64,000 bases of DNA from Phlebiopsis flavidoalba (Eukaryota; Basidiomycota; Agaricomycetes; Polyporales; Phanerochaetaceae): positions 62,001 to 126,000 of the forward strand of contig JAOCPU010000016.1 of assembly GCA_035772785.1 (NCBI GenBank). The letters are read 5' to 3'. The notes below the pieces were generated by a model. That model was not told where the DNA came from. It did not search any database and was given only the letters and a program-made list of their open reading frames with translations. The translations under genes were made by a program, and so were the position numbers. Within the stretch, counting starts at the first letter, position 1. Each line of letters opens with the position of its first letter. Shown piece after piece: positions 45,719 through 56,335 of the stretch.

Positions 45719-47412
45719 TCAGCCCATGTCCCAGAGCTCTTCAGAGACAGTCTGTCTTGTCGATTTTCGCATCATCGAATGGAATAGTGAGAGAGCATAG
45801 CTCTGGTAGTTCCCGAAGCCAGGTCCCATAAGGCAGCTAGGGACGTTCCGGTAACGGTTTTCGTTCGTATAGATGCGGTTCGGTGTCGAAGGCTGAGTAA
45901 TCGATAGGTGCTGTAGGTCGGGATAGAAATACGGCAGTCGCTGGGTCCAATATTTGATGTGGGTGGTGTGTAAGCTGAACGACAGGGAAAGCGATGTGGC
46001 TGATACTAAAGGAGATTCAAGGACAATGTGGTGGATTAGCGTGGCCTGCGAATTCCGAACTCTCGCCAGGGCTTTTGTGTTCCAAGTACACTCTTCGATA
46101 GTACTCATTGGCCTCGTCAGGTTTTGTAGCTTGGGCATGATAGGGTGGTCGTATGTGAGCTCGAAGGAGGTGATTGACTCATAGTAGTCGGCGCAAAATA
46201 TACCCTCGGTGTAGATCGCGAGAGGGATCTCAGTGTAACCCAGAGGCGGCGTCCAAGAAATGGTCGTGGTGCTGTTGCCAGGAACCAGCGGTACCAAAGG
46301 ATATGGCGAGGTGTGCGAGTTTGGGACAACTCAGAAGCCACATGAAATTGGACACATGCCTCTGTGGGAACAACGAAGTCGACGGACAGAGATTGTAGAC
46401 GTGGAAGAGCAATACCATCCCGGATGGGCGGGTCGTGCAATTGTAGTGAGAGGGAGGTCAGGTTGGCGAGAGGGGGGGGATGCTTGGACTCATCAACAAA
46501 TCGAATGGGTTGACCAAGGATCCCAGAGAGAGATTTAGGTTCGTTAGCGTCGTCTCATGCTCTTGCAGGAACTGCTTCAGCCGGTCCGTGAGGATGACGG
46601 GGTGCTTCCAGGATGGATGGCCTTGTTGGGGCGCCGGCGGCTCCAACAGTCCAGACGTGGCCAGAGTCAGAGAGCGGGGCTTGAGACCAAGTTTGCATAG
46701 CGAGTCGAGGAGGGAAATCATATCGCCGAGACTGGCAAGCCCATCCCGAATGGTGGTGCAATGCACCTCATACGCAATCGCGGCTTCTTGGAGAGGCACA
46801 CTGGCTAAGACCTGCAAGTCCAAGAGGTGCGCGGGCCTGTCACCAATCCACACGAGCGACTTAAGTTTAGGAAATAAGGCGGGTATAGGATGTTCATTTG
46901 CTGCCAATTTGCGACCGAGAGTGTTGACCGCGTCAGAGATACTGCCCGAGGGAAGGCGCCAGTGGAGAGACTTGATGTGGCGAAAATGCCATGCAGGCAC
47001 GACGAGTAACGAGGCCGTTTGGTCTTGACGGATATCTCGTGCAACTGTATCACGAGGGGAAGTTAATTCAAATGCACTAGATGAGACCCCAGTGGGCGCG
47101 GCGGGATTCGTGAGTGGGACATACCTCGGCCTCGCAGTCCACCTTTCCACCCAGCCACTTATCCAACGGTTCATCCTGCGCCAGAATGATGTGATCGAGA
47201 GCTTTTGCGCTCGGAATCTCTCTCCAGAGGACCTCGAGAGCCGAAGCTTTGAGGCACTTTGCCGTGAGTGCTAACGAGAGAAGATCCTTGCGTCCGCGGC
47301 CATCGTCATGAACATGTTCCAGGATAGCGAGGAATATCTCTTGAACCCTTAGGGCATCGTGAGCTGCGGGGCAAGCTCGATGGCCGTGACTGCCAGAAAG
47401 GTTCAAAGACAT
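45719..47412 (-). CDS. F-box-like domain protein with degenerate leucine-rich region
   Basis: F-box proteins recruit substrates to SCF ubiquitin ligases; basidiomycetes have many lineage-specific ones. The start MSLNLSGSHGHRACPAAHD (47412) is followed by VQEIFLAILEHVHD, DLLSLALTAKCLKASALEVL and WREIP, a typical F-box-like motif within the first 75 residues. An intron (GTATGT at about 47126, acceptor CTAG at about 47075) joins to FELTSPRDTVARD. The remainder has leucine-rich segments such as HIKSLHWRLPSGS, LFPKLKSLVWIG, LSLGSLVNPFDLL, ALPRLQSLSVDFVVPTEA, MPKLQNLTRPMSTIEECTWN and LPYFYPDLQHLSITQPS, ending SEELWDMG. One shift at the intron junction and one near 46.46 kb. The target is unknown. 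Confidence 0.7.
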
Positions 47413-49420
47413 GTGGATGGTCGAAAGACGGGGGATGACGCCAGGCTCGGTAGATGACGGAGCGAGAGATGCAGCCGGGTAAGTTGAATCGAAAAAGTTT
47501 GGAGGCTTTTATATTATGAGGACAAGGGGGAAAGAGGTTGGAGCTGCTGTGGCCAGAAGATACAAGACAGCATAGAGGGCTCGGGACAAGGATTACCGCA
47601 AAGCATGGTGTGGGCGGGACGACAAGGGCCATGTAAGCACTACTCAAGGGCAAAAGGTTCGTTGTTGTGACGTTTGGAAGTAAGGCACATCGCTCCGTCT
47701 TTGTCGCTGAAGTTGGGCCAGGAGTTGCTGCGCTTGGGTCACCTCCATAGGATGGAGCAGTGGTTGGGCCCAGGCAACGGGGCAAAGCTCTTGACACCGT
47801 AGGCGAGTGTAGATCCAACATCAAGCGGTATACCAACTATCCTGCACGACAGTACACACGTTCCCAGGATTTTGAAGGTCCAGTTTCCCGTTGTGAACGG
47901 TGTGCGCAGGCAACGATTGGACCCTTTGAGGCACCTGCCATCGCGAGCCCCTTGGGTAATTGGACATGGTCAATGAAAACTGCCATAGCACTGGCGATGA
48001 TCAGGTCTGGGGTGATGGCACAAAAAAGAGAGAGAATTGGGAGCCCCCTGGTTCTCTCCTGTCGGTATCGGGGTATAACAGCGTTGAGGGGTCTTCGGCA
48101 CTAGGCGACAGGCCAGATTGCCCCACTCCAGTCCTCGGGGCTGTAATATACACACATAGAAATCAGTATGGTTCATTCGCAATATATGAGAGAGTCCTCA
48201 CGTATACGGACATGCTATCGACAATTTGATCGATTCGTACCAATACAGCTAATAAAATGCGGCTCGACTCAGCGAGAACCCTGAGCCGCTGTCCAGAAGT
48301 TAACGGTGTTCAGGCGTGAAGGTCATTCATGCTCACCTTGCGCTGATGTTAAGTGACACTTCCTGACCGCTAGGCTCATCCGCGCCCGTTGTTCAGATAT
48401 CCTCAGCTGCAGCTGATAATGCATGACGGCTAGTAGCCCTGTAAGTCCTGTTCGTTCCTTGCTCCGTCATAAGTACACGAGCTCGTCTGTCACAGTGCGT
48501 CGTGACCATGTTATAGGGACGAGACTACTTAGCCATTCGCTGCTGGTGCAATAAATGATGTTGCACGTCACAAAGTAGGCGGTCTGCTGGTGGCGAGTGA
48601 CCGAGGCAGAACGCGCGGCAGACTCACGCTGGGTCACTTATCACGTATGTGACTGCAATCACTCCCAGTTACGTAACGCGCTGTAACGCGTCCAAAGGGC
48701 GCGTGCTCGGTCACGCTACACTCTCAATCTCTCTAACGACGCTCGTGTTGGCTGCTGGGATGCCCTCATAATTACTCATTCCTCAGTGGATGATGTAACA
48801 AGCTCTGAATCAGCGTGCTTTGGATGGCGGGCCACCAGCCTCGATACATCCCCATTCTAGCCTAAGAAAACAAAGCAATAGAGCCACCTAATAGGCGCCC
48901 AATCGGGCGACGGGGACAACAGTAGCATATACCGATAAACATGCCAGTATGCCAGTACACAACGGATCGGAGTCATTAGAAAAACATCAATCCACGCATG
49001 TCCAGCCAGAGGCGCAGGATAGCAGATAGGGCAGGCATTAGATGGAAGGAGTAACCGTGCCACGTGGCACGAGCACAGTCGCAAGCTTCACCCCTCCACC
49101 GGTGCACCAAAAAAGGCATACATTCTGCAACACGAGACCACACAGAACATACATCCAGCAGCATGCACGCACCTTGTACACCTCCCACGGCACCCCAAGC
49201 CAGCACACCTACGACACGAAGCTGGCCAGGCTCCATCCCGCAGATGCACCAGCTCGAAGCGCCGTCCAGGCGTCGCACGGGGCGGCGCACACAAAGTGAA
49301 GCTGGCCAGACTTCACGTTGTGCGCGTCGCTCCGGTAGACACCTGGGGGCAGAGGGTGTGAAGAAAATCGTCGAGCGAGGTCGTCCAGACGGGTCTAAGG
49401 TAGTTGTGGGAGGTTAGGAA
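47413..49420. other. Gene-poor interval
   Basis: No family recognised on either strand. It contains an 18-nt block GTAACGCGTCCAAAGGGC (48683-48700) that recurs with two mismatches at 51920-51937 upstream of RAD17. Confidence 0.4.
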
Positions 49421-49990
49421 GAGCGGACGCATCTGTTGGCGAACCTACGTCGTTCGTTTTCAATCTATTACGGACAGCAGAAAGAATAAGCCAGCGTATT
49501 CATCACTCATAACTAGCAACATACCTCATGGATCACGGCGTATCAGAGCGTCGTTGATTGACGAGTCTTCAAGTGCCAGAACGAGCGAATCCTCGGCAGG
49601 GTCTTCAGTTGAGACACATATTTGGTGCCTTCAAAACAGAACCAAATCAGCGCAATGCATAGCTCGGGAAGAGTAGTATGCTTACGTATCAAGTCGGGCA
49701 TTGAAGACAGTGACGTGAGCGAGGGTGATGGGAGACGTGACGCATGCACGAAGGTTAGAGGCCCGTAAATGCGATAATGTAGTGGTCGTCGAAAGAGGAG
49801 GGCGCCTCGGACGTGACCGAGGGTATGAGGAGGATGTGTAGAGATATAGAAAGCCGCCGGAAGAGACGGAGAAGTGGTAGCGACTATGAGGTCGTCGATC
49901 GGACCAGTGATTCGTTCAGGCAAACGTCGGACGTTGCGAACAGTCTTCGACGTTTTTAGTCGAGTCTCGGGCCTGGGCAAATAGTAGCAA
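49421..49990 (-). CDS. Uncharacterised multi-exon gene (low confidence)
   Basis: Minus-strand coding-like segments: ETRLKTSKTVRNVRRLPERI, DDLIVATTSPSLPAAFYI, RIYGPLTFVHASRLPSPSLT and MPDLI, then a GTAAGC donor and a GAAG acceptor, then STEDPAEDSLVLALEDSSIN and DALIRRDP with a following GTATGT donor. Splice signals of the size usual in this window support a gene, but I recognise no family. The upstream start is not located. Confidence 0.3.
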
Positions 49991-50289
49991 GCAAAGGAGC
50001 TCTTGAAGAACTGCTCGGAGAATGTTGTAGTGAGGTGCAGACGTCTTGGGGGACTACAAGGGTCGAGTAGGGCGTGATGGGTCGGAGGCGAAAAGCTAAG
50101 ATAATTTTAGCGGTTAACCCTGACAAAAAGGCCAAACAGGAACTGACCTCGCTTTTGTGTTAATACAGCAAATATACGTGATACTTGCGGAAACGAAACA
50201 ATGTTAGTAAATAACCCCTGGATAGCGACTTACCTTATAAGACGATGAGCTGAGCAGGGTATGTAAAACCGTTAGCAAACAGCATTCAC

Positions 50290-51080
50290 AAAGTGAACAG
50301 GTGGGACGTACCCCCAGCTCCCCTGACCCCCCACCCCTGGGGGCCCTCCTCCCTCCCCTACCATCCACCCCCGCTCCGCTGTGCCATCGTCTGCACCCGC
50401 CTCCGCCGAGCGATGCGATTGCAAGACGAAGGTGGCCAACCTTCGTCTTATAGCCGCACCGCCCATCTCCTGCCCAAAAGCTACTCTCTGACATCGCGTC
50501 ACACGAGATCTACACTCGGTGTCAGCCGCGTCCGACTCACACAGACAGTGAAGCACTTACCGATAGACGAGGATTCGTCGCCACCATTCCGCCGACATAC
50601 TGAATTACAGCATGTAGACTAGACTGAAAGTCAGCGAGGATAATGTCCGCCATGAATATCCATTAGCTTACCCAACGACGGCGAGTCGTCGCCACCACCA
50701 GCTTCTGCATCGAATTGCAATGCAAGAACTGAACATAGAGTGAGCAACGGTGCGTAGAAGAGGTCGAATGGCTTACCCGTTGACGATAAGCCGCCGCCGT
50801 CATCGTCACCTCCCATGCCGAATTGCGACGTAGGAGCTAGAACAGGCGTCAGCCTCGTCGAGGATACGGGGATAATGGACTCACATAGCGTCGACTGCCC
50901 GTCGCCGTCAAACAATTGCCCATGAGATACGCTCTATAGAGCGGACTCCAACAGCGCAGCTGCGGATTTTTGAAGGGAAGGTAGGGTGGAGGATACAACA
51001 TAGCGACCACAACAGGAAAGCAGGCATAGAATAACCTACCTACCGAGAGCAGCGAACCGTCATCGGGGGGAGGGTGGATT
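50290..51080 (-). CDS. Uncharacterised gene built of repeated mini-exons
   Basis: Five short segments on the minus strand share a pattern: an AG acceptor, CAATT(C/T)-like start, a Gly/Asp-rich core, then a GT donor. They read DDGSLLSVG (about 51.05 kb), QLFDGDGQSTL (50.9 kb), QFGMGGDDDGGGLSSTG (50.8 kb), QFDAEAGGGDDSPSLG (50.69 kb) and CRRNGGDESSSI (50.57 kb). The introns between them are about 50-110 bp. This looks like repeated duplication of one small exon of about 40-60 nt. No family is recognised. Whether it is a separate gene or the 3' part of the gene starting at 51552 is open. Confidence 0.35.
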
Positions 51081-51094
51081 GGGGGTGGCAAGCC

Positions 51095-51552
51095 CTCAAG
51101 TCCCGCTTTCCGGGAACGTGCTGACACAGCAGCGCAGTAGCTTGAGGTAAAGGACCCCGTCGACCTTGAAGACCCGACCCGTCTTGAGTTATGCACCGCT
51201 TGAAGACCAGACCCCGTTCTTGAAGTGCACACGCGACGTCTTCTGTCTTCGCGCGTCCTGCGCGCACCGCTAGGCCGAGCTCGTCGAAGAGAGTCCAGTT
51301 CTCCGGGTAGCAGTCCTCCTCCCTAAACTCCTCCACGACGATCGCCATCACCTGCGGGAAGACGAGCCGCTCGGCCTTGCGTGCACGGCGGCTGCGCGGG
51401 GGACGTGTGGGCGGCGTCCACTGCATCTTGGTCCCGCGCGGCTCGGGCTTGCGACCGTGCAGCAGGTTGACGAGGTCCTTGAAGCGGGGACCTTCACGAC
51501 CCTTCATTGCGCGAGTGCTCGATGAGGACTTAAAGAGCTGAGAGAATGCCAT
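51095..51552 (-). CDS. Uncharacterised basic protein
   Basis: The start MAFSQLFKSSSSTRAMKGRE (51552) continues through GPRFKDLVNLLHGRKPEPRG, KMQWTPPTRPPRSRRARKAE, RLVFPQVMAIVVEEFREEDC, YPENWTLFDELGLAVRAGRA and KTEDVACALQERGLVFK. After shifts the frame RVFKVDGVLYLKLLRCCVST, FPESGT and a stop near 51.10 kb gives a coherent end. The core is ordered and coding-like. No family is recognised. A TATA box lies 111-117 bp upstream. Confidence 0.5.
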
Positions 51553-51662
51553 GTTTGTATAACTTGGTATTGAGAGGAAGGTGTGTGGGTAGGCAAAATG
51601 CGACAATGGGAGTGGTTGTAGTGTGGGTCGTGTTGGGGGAAGAAGATGCTCCTGAGCTGGGC

Positions 51663-51669
51663 TTATATA
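51663..51669 (-). promoter_or_regulatory. TATA box of the gene at 51552
   Basis: TATATAA on the minus strand, 111-117 bp before the start codon. Confidence 0.5.
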
Positions 51670-51922
51670 CGGTGCTGCCAGCCTCAGGTCGAGGCTGACA
51701 ATACCATTTATATCCAACTCTCGATCGACACCCGAGAAGACACGTGCCTGGCGTCATATCCCTCTTGTACTGGCGAGCCTCAGACCCAGCCTTTACTCAC
51801 CTAAGCCGGTCACACCAGGGTCGAGTTGAGTGATGGTCGCACGCCGCAAAGTCGACGGGACTCGCGCTTGCCTTCGCGTCACGTCTGTCACGCCTGCTAC
51901 GCCCATAACGCCACGTGACGTA

Positions 51923-51952
51923 ACGCGTCTGAAGGGCTCAGCTGTGACGCGT
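51923..51952 (+). promoter_or_regulatory. Two MluI cell-cycle boxes upstream of RAD17
   Basis: Perfect ACGCGT at 51923-51928 and 51947-51952, about 149 and 125 bp upstream of the RAD17 ATG at 52072. In yeasts paired MCBs bind MBF and give G1/S expression of DNA replication and repair genes. Confidence 0.55.
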
Positions 51953-52071
51953 GCTTGATTCCCGTCTATGCGCTCATCTTGTTCCCTACCCCCAGGAATG
52001 CCCTCGCAATCGTCCATCAAGCTACGAATACAGATCATGCACGTAAGACATCTCGTGTTAGCACGCTTAAG

Positions 52072-54637
52072 ATGGAGCCGCCTAGCGGGCCACCAGCAAA
52101 GAAGATGAAACCATTGACTGCTGTGAGTGCCGGACTCATTGGGATGGTAGCGTGATGAGTTGAGTTTAACCAGTATTAGCTGACAGCTTTCCAAACCACC
52201 CATATTTGACCTCGGAGGTAGCCAGGCTTCAGGTTCTCAAGCCCTCACAGCCCAGGACCTCACAGAGACCAAGAGTCGAAACGGCAAAGGCAAGCAGAAG
52301 GCGGAGCCTGAGGTCATCCAGCTTCTTGATAGTGATGAGGAGGACGACACTACAAACGAAGCAGTAGATGATAGGCTATGGGTAGATATATACGAGCCTC
52401 AGACAGAGGTGCGCGACTTTGCGAACACTCGATGAAAACACTTCTCAACGTTTGACATAGGCGGAGCTTGCAGTTCACGTGCGGAAAGTCAAGGATGTCC
52501 GCCAGTGGCTTTTGGACGCCTTTGACAGTCCTTCAAGGAAGGATACGGAAGTACCGTGTACGCCGCTGCTCTAGTCAATGTCCAGTAGTTATATACTCAT
52601 GTATCTTACGCGCAGCGAATATTGGCTCTGACTGGGCCGGCCGGAACGGCTAAGACGGCGACTATAAGAGTCTTGGCTAAAGAACTAGGCCTCGACATTC
52701 TTGAGTGGAAGAACAGTGTAGACGAGATCTTCAGTTCGCACTCCGAACAAGGTGCGCATACACCCACCAATCCATTCATTGGTTTAGCCTAAGCTCTATC
52801 GTCAACAGACACATTCGGCGACAGGCCCTGACAATACGAATCACTATCCGAGAAGTTCGACAAATTCATTGCCCGCGCGTCCAACTGCCGTCCCCTCTTC
52901 GACTCTCGAGCCTCCACATCGTCCAAGGCCAAACGCCAAATCGTCCTACTAGAAGACCTTCCGAACGTACTTCATCCACCAACACAGCGCGCCTTCCACG
53001 TAATCGCTTCATGCCGTCGTTGACAGGCCCTTAGGCGGTGTGCCAGTCGTGATTGTTGTAAGCGATGCGGGCGTGAGAGGCGAAGGTGGGGACGACGCCA
53101 GTGCCAACGTGGGAAAGACGAGTGCGAGAGAGACCGTAGACTTTTAGGACCGTGCTGCCGAAAGCAGTTGTGGAACTCGCCTTACGTTGCACAGATCTCG
53201 TACGTCCTTGTTGATCCCCCGCATATGCCATGGCTCATGGAGGGACCCAGATTCAATCCCATCGCTCCCACTCTAATGAAACGTGCCCTACAGACTCTTC
53301 TCACCAACCATTTCTCCAATTCGTCCTCGCATCGCATTCGACGCAGCCATCGAAAGAGATGCTCGACCTCATAGTCGAAAGCTCAATGGAGACATTCGAA
53401 GTGCGATCATGGCCCTCCAATTTACATGCACAGACCCTTCGTCAGACATGCACACTACGAAGAAGGGCAAGGCAAAGTCGAAACGGCGAGTAGGCAATAC
53501 ACGGGCGCTGCTTGAAGCAGTCACGCGACGAGAACAGAGTCTTGCCCTTTTCCATTTGGTAGGGAAGGTTGCTCTACAATAAACGTATGCTCTTTCTCGT
53601 ACGTGTGCCTGCGTCTTTGACTAAGCTCCAACAGGCAAAGGGTGATCTACCACCATCTTCTATGTCAAAATCCGACGCCCAGAAGGAACGCGACCTCGAC
53701 GCTTCGCTTGAAAGATCCCCCAAAACCTCCCTCTACACCTCTCAGAACACAATCGACGTGCATCTCGTGTAGATGTAGACGTACGTGCCTCATTTGCCTC
53801 CACCTCATCATGCTAAACAGAGGTGCAATAGCTGCTCTACGCTGACACACCGATCGACTCCTCACTGCTATCCCTATATATCCACCAAAATTACACGCAG
53901 TACTGGCAACACGCTGGACGAAGTCGTGACGGCGTGATAGACTGGCTGGAGCTGGGTTGACTCGAGCGGTGGTGACTCCGTGCGTCCCTCTCGTTCTCTT
54001 CCTACCCGTCACTGACGCGACCCCTACAGTGGATGCAAGCGAATCCGCACCGCTTCCACCTCCTCACACTGGGCACAATGCACTCGCTCCCGTCGCCTGT
54101 CGAGCGCCGCGGACAGAAGTCGTACAAGCCCGAGTTCTTCGATGTGCTGAAGAAAGAGCGTGATGCCGAGGACGCGGTGCGAGACAGTCTTGATTGGGTG
54201 CGGCAGGTGTGTAGCTTTGTCTCTATGCTTGGGGTCACTGTTGACCCAGCTCGCACAGAGAGACGGCGTAGCCTTTGGCTGGACGAAACGGGAGGTCGCC
54301 CTCGAGCTTGGTGGTGTGTTGAAAGCTCTCGACGCAAAAGGTTCGTCTCATCCTTCCACCTTGTTCTACGTGGCGCTGAGAGATTTCTCGCAGGATCATC
54401 ATACCTCACCGCTTCGAGGCCTCCGCCTACACATCGTGCCTTCTCGCGGCTCCAGTTTTCATACGCCACGGCCTTGGCGCAGATCGCAGACGAAAATGAT
54501 ATCGTCCCCGCATGGCATAGATCATGGTGAAGAGGATGGCGATGACGTGGACGCTCAAAATAGTCAGGAGGCAAGGAGAGAAGGAGAAGGCTGGACGAGG
54601 AGGCTGGTTGGAGGAGGACGACATCGAGGAGGCGTAG
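52072..54637 (+). CDS. RAD17: Checkpoint clamp loader Rad17
   Basis: Rad17 with Rfc2-5 loads the 9-1-1 clamp at damaged DNA to activate the ATR checkpoint. The start is MEPPSGPPAKKMKPLTA (52072), then an intron, PIFDLGGSQASGSQALTAQD, VIQLLDSDEEDD, LWVDIYEPQTEAELAVHVRK and VKDVRQWLLDAF (52.45-52.52 kb), Walker A LTGPAGTAKTATIRVLAKEL (about 52.63-52.69 kb), EWKNSVDEIFSSHSEQ, an intron, QIVLLEDLPNVLHPPTQRAF (Walker B, 52.93-53.0 kb), GGVPVVIVVSDAG, FNPIAPTLMKRALQTLL, EMLDLIVESSNGDIRSAIMA, LQFTC (53.35-53.43 kb), LLEAVTRREQSLALFHLVGK, and the C-terminus SLPSPVERRGQKSYKPEFFD, DGVAFGWTKREVALELGGVL and LEEDDIEEA before TAG 54635-54637. Several one-base shifts besides introns. Confidence 0.93.
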
Positions 54638-55051
54638 GATCATGGACGTTTTGAACTATGAAAATAGGTAGCGCTTGTCTCTTGTGTGCTCCATTTATCT
54701 TAGAGAATAGCGAAGTTACACACTTAATGTCAGAGGAATCATAGACTATCAGGTATAATGTGTGAATCCATCGGGTACTTGCTTCTTTTTACTATGATGA
54801 ATACGCCGGACCAGCGTCATGTCACACTACGGTATTGATACTAGGCACACGGGATGCATTGACGAGGATACTACGCTAGCTATACATGTACATGGGACGT
54901 TCGGGAGATTAAAGGCGCAAGTGAGTGTAGGGGTGTGAGAAGTTGAGCTCAATTTAGACAGATTACAGCAAGCAGATGACGAGTGTGAGAGCAGTCGACG
55001 ACGGCGTTGAAAGTGACAAGATAAATCCCAAGAAGTTTCGTAGGGCAGATT
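54638..55051. other. Convergent intergenic space
   Basis: About 410 bp between the stop codons of RAD17 and the next minus-strand gene. Nothing recognised. Confidence 0.5.
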
Positions 55052-56335
55052 TCAGACCCGTCCGGTGAGTAACCCGAGATTTTCTCCAATACGATCCGCC
55101 ATGACGAGCGGGTCGTAGTGAGGCCAGCAGTACTTCACAACGGCCTGGATAATGTCGTCCCCTTTGAAGTGCTCGCGGGTGGCATCCGCTATGAGCGCGG
55201 CTGCTCGAGTGCAGGACATAGGTGCCGGTCCAGTGACGTTGGCCGCCAGACCCGAGGTGCTTGTCGGCGATGTTCTTCGCAATGACTTCGATATCGCCAA
55301 GCTTGTAGCATACGTTTGGCGATGTGGCGCCTGACGGTGTGTGGGCCTCGTGTATCGGACTCCGTTTCTTCGGCGCGAGCCCACGCAGGCATCCCCTTTC
55401 GGGCACAGGTACACCCTGCTCCTGAGGTGGCTGACGACCAGGTGGCGAGCGATGGACTTCCTTCTATCCGCCTCGTGGCACGCGGGTGTTGCAAAAGTGA
55501 ATTCGCAGTCAATACGACAGGGCAAGAGATGGGCCCGCCGCCGACGACGGGCGGGGTGATGCCGGCCTTGTGGAAGACAGTGAGGTGTTTGGCCATGATC
55601 CCGAAATGTACTTTGGGAGCGAACGTCACATTAACATCCTCCGACGGGACACTGCAGGGGTCCTTCGACAGTAGCCTTGGTGATGGCATCTGGGTGCCTC
55701 TCGGGGGGTCCCACGACTTTTCCGTAGATTTAGTTTGCCCCTGTCGTGGTGTTTGCGCCTCGTCAGTTTCGGTATTAGCCTGGCCGGAGGGGCTAGAATC
55801 AGAGTCTTTATCCATGGATCCGTCGTCCTGTACCGTCGCGACCGTATCGCCGGACAGCATCAACGGAGGAGAAGTGGGGGAACTTTGTTCGTCAGAATAT
55901 CGCGAATCCCGTTGAAGAAGGCGCGGTCGGCTTTGCACTTCATGTAAAAGTCGAGAAAATCTCTGATCGTGAACCTCCGGGCCCTCAAGGAATAGCACTT
56001 CGACGGGCCCATTGCCGTCTCGCATGTGCTGCAACCTTGTAGCCTCAGGCAAAACCGAGTCAGGAATCATTGCATACAGCGCAGAGACGTAATTTTTCTG
56101 TTCGCAGAGGATACGTAACTCTTCATCAGTCGGGTTGTCGGTGGAGGCGGAGTTGCTATCGACAGTCGCTGGCTGCGCGACCACTTGGCTCTGTAGATGT
56201 GCGTGTTAAAATGGACAGGATCTAACGAGTAAGATAACGCTAACCTGTGCTTTCGAAGATCCAGGAGTGACTTGTGCGGTCTTGGTGTAAGGACTGTAGC
56301 TGCGGGTCGAGGCACATGCCGGAAGCTGGCACCAT
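55052..56335 (-). CDS. Uncharacterised protein with C2H2-like zinc-finger segments (copy A)
   Basis: The start is uncertain; a Met at 56335 begins MVPASGMCLDPQLQSLHQDR, then an intron (about 56192-56241). The long exon reads TVDSNSASTDNPTDEELRIL, YVSALYAMIPDSVLPEATRL, VEVLFLEGPEVHDQRFSRLL, a Ser/Asp/Thr-rich region, VHFGIMAKHLTVFHKAGITP, then CEFTFATPACHEADRRKSIA followed by RHLVVSH (Cys-Cys-His-His arrangement), a second segment YLCPKGDACVGSRRRNG leading to PHTVRRHIAK, and the end ALIADATREHFKGDDIIQAV, KYCWPHYDPLVMADRIGEN, GLLTGRV. At least two frame switches lie in the finger region. The architecture (acidic/Ser-rich N-terminus, C-terminal fingers) resembles the genes at 57.8 and 62.1 kb. 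A DNA- or RNA-binding role is only inference. Confidence 0.5.

Noticed and set aside
47306..47836. 176-residue minus-strand frame
   Set aside because: It covers the 5' region of the F-box-like gene in another frame and has no recognisable domain.
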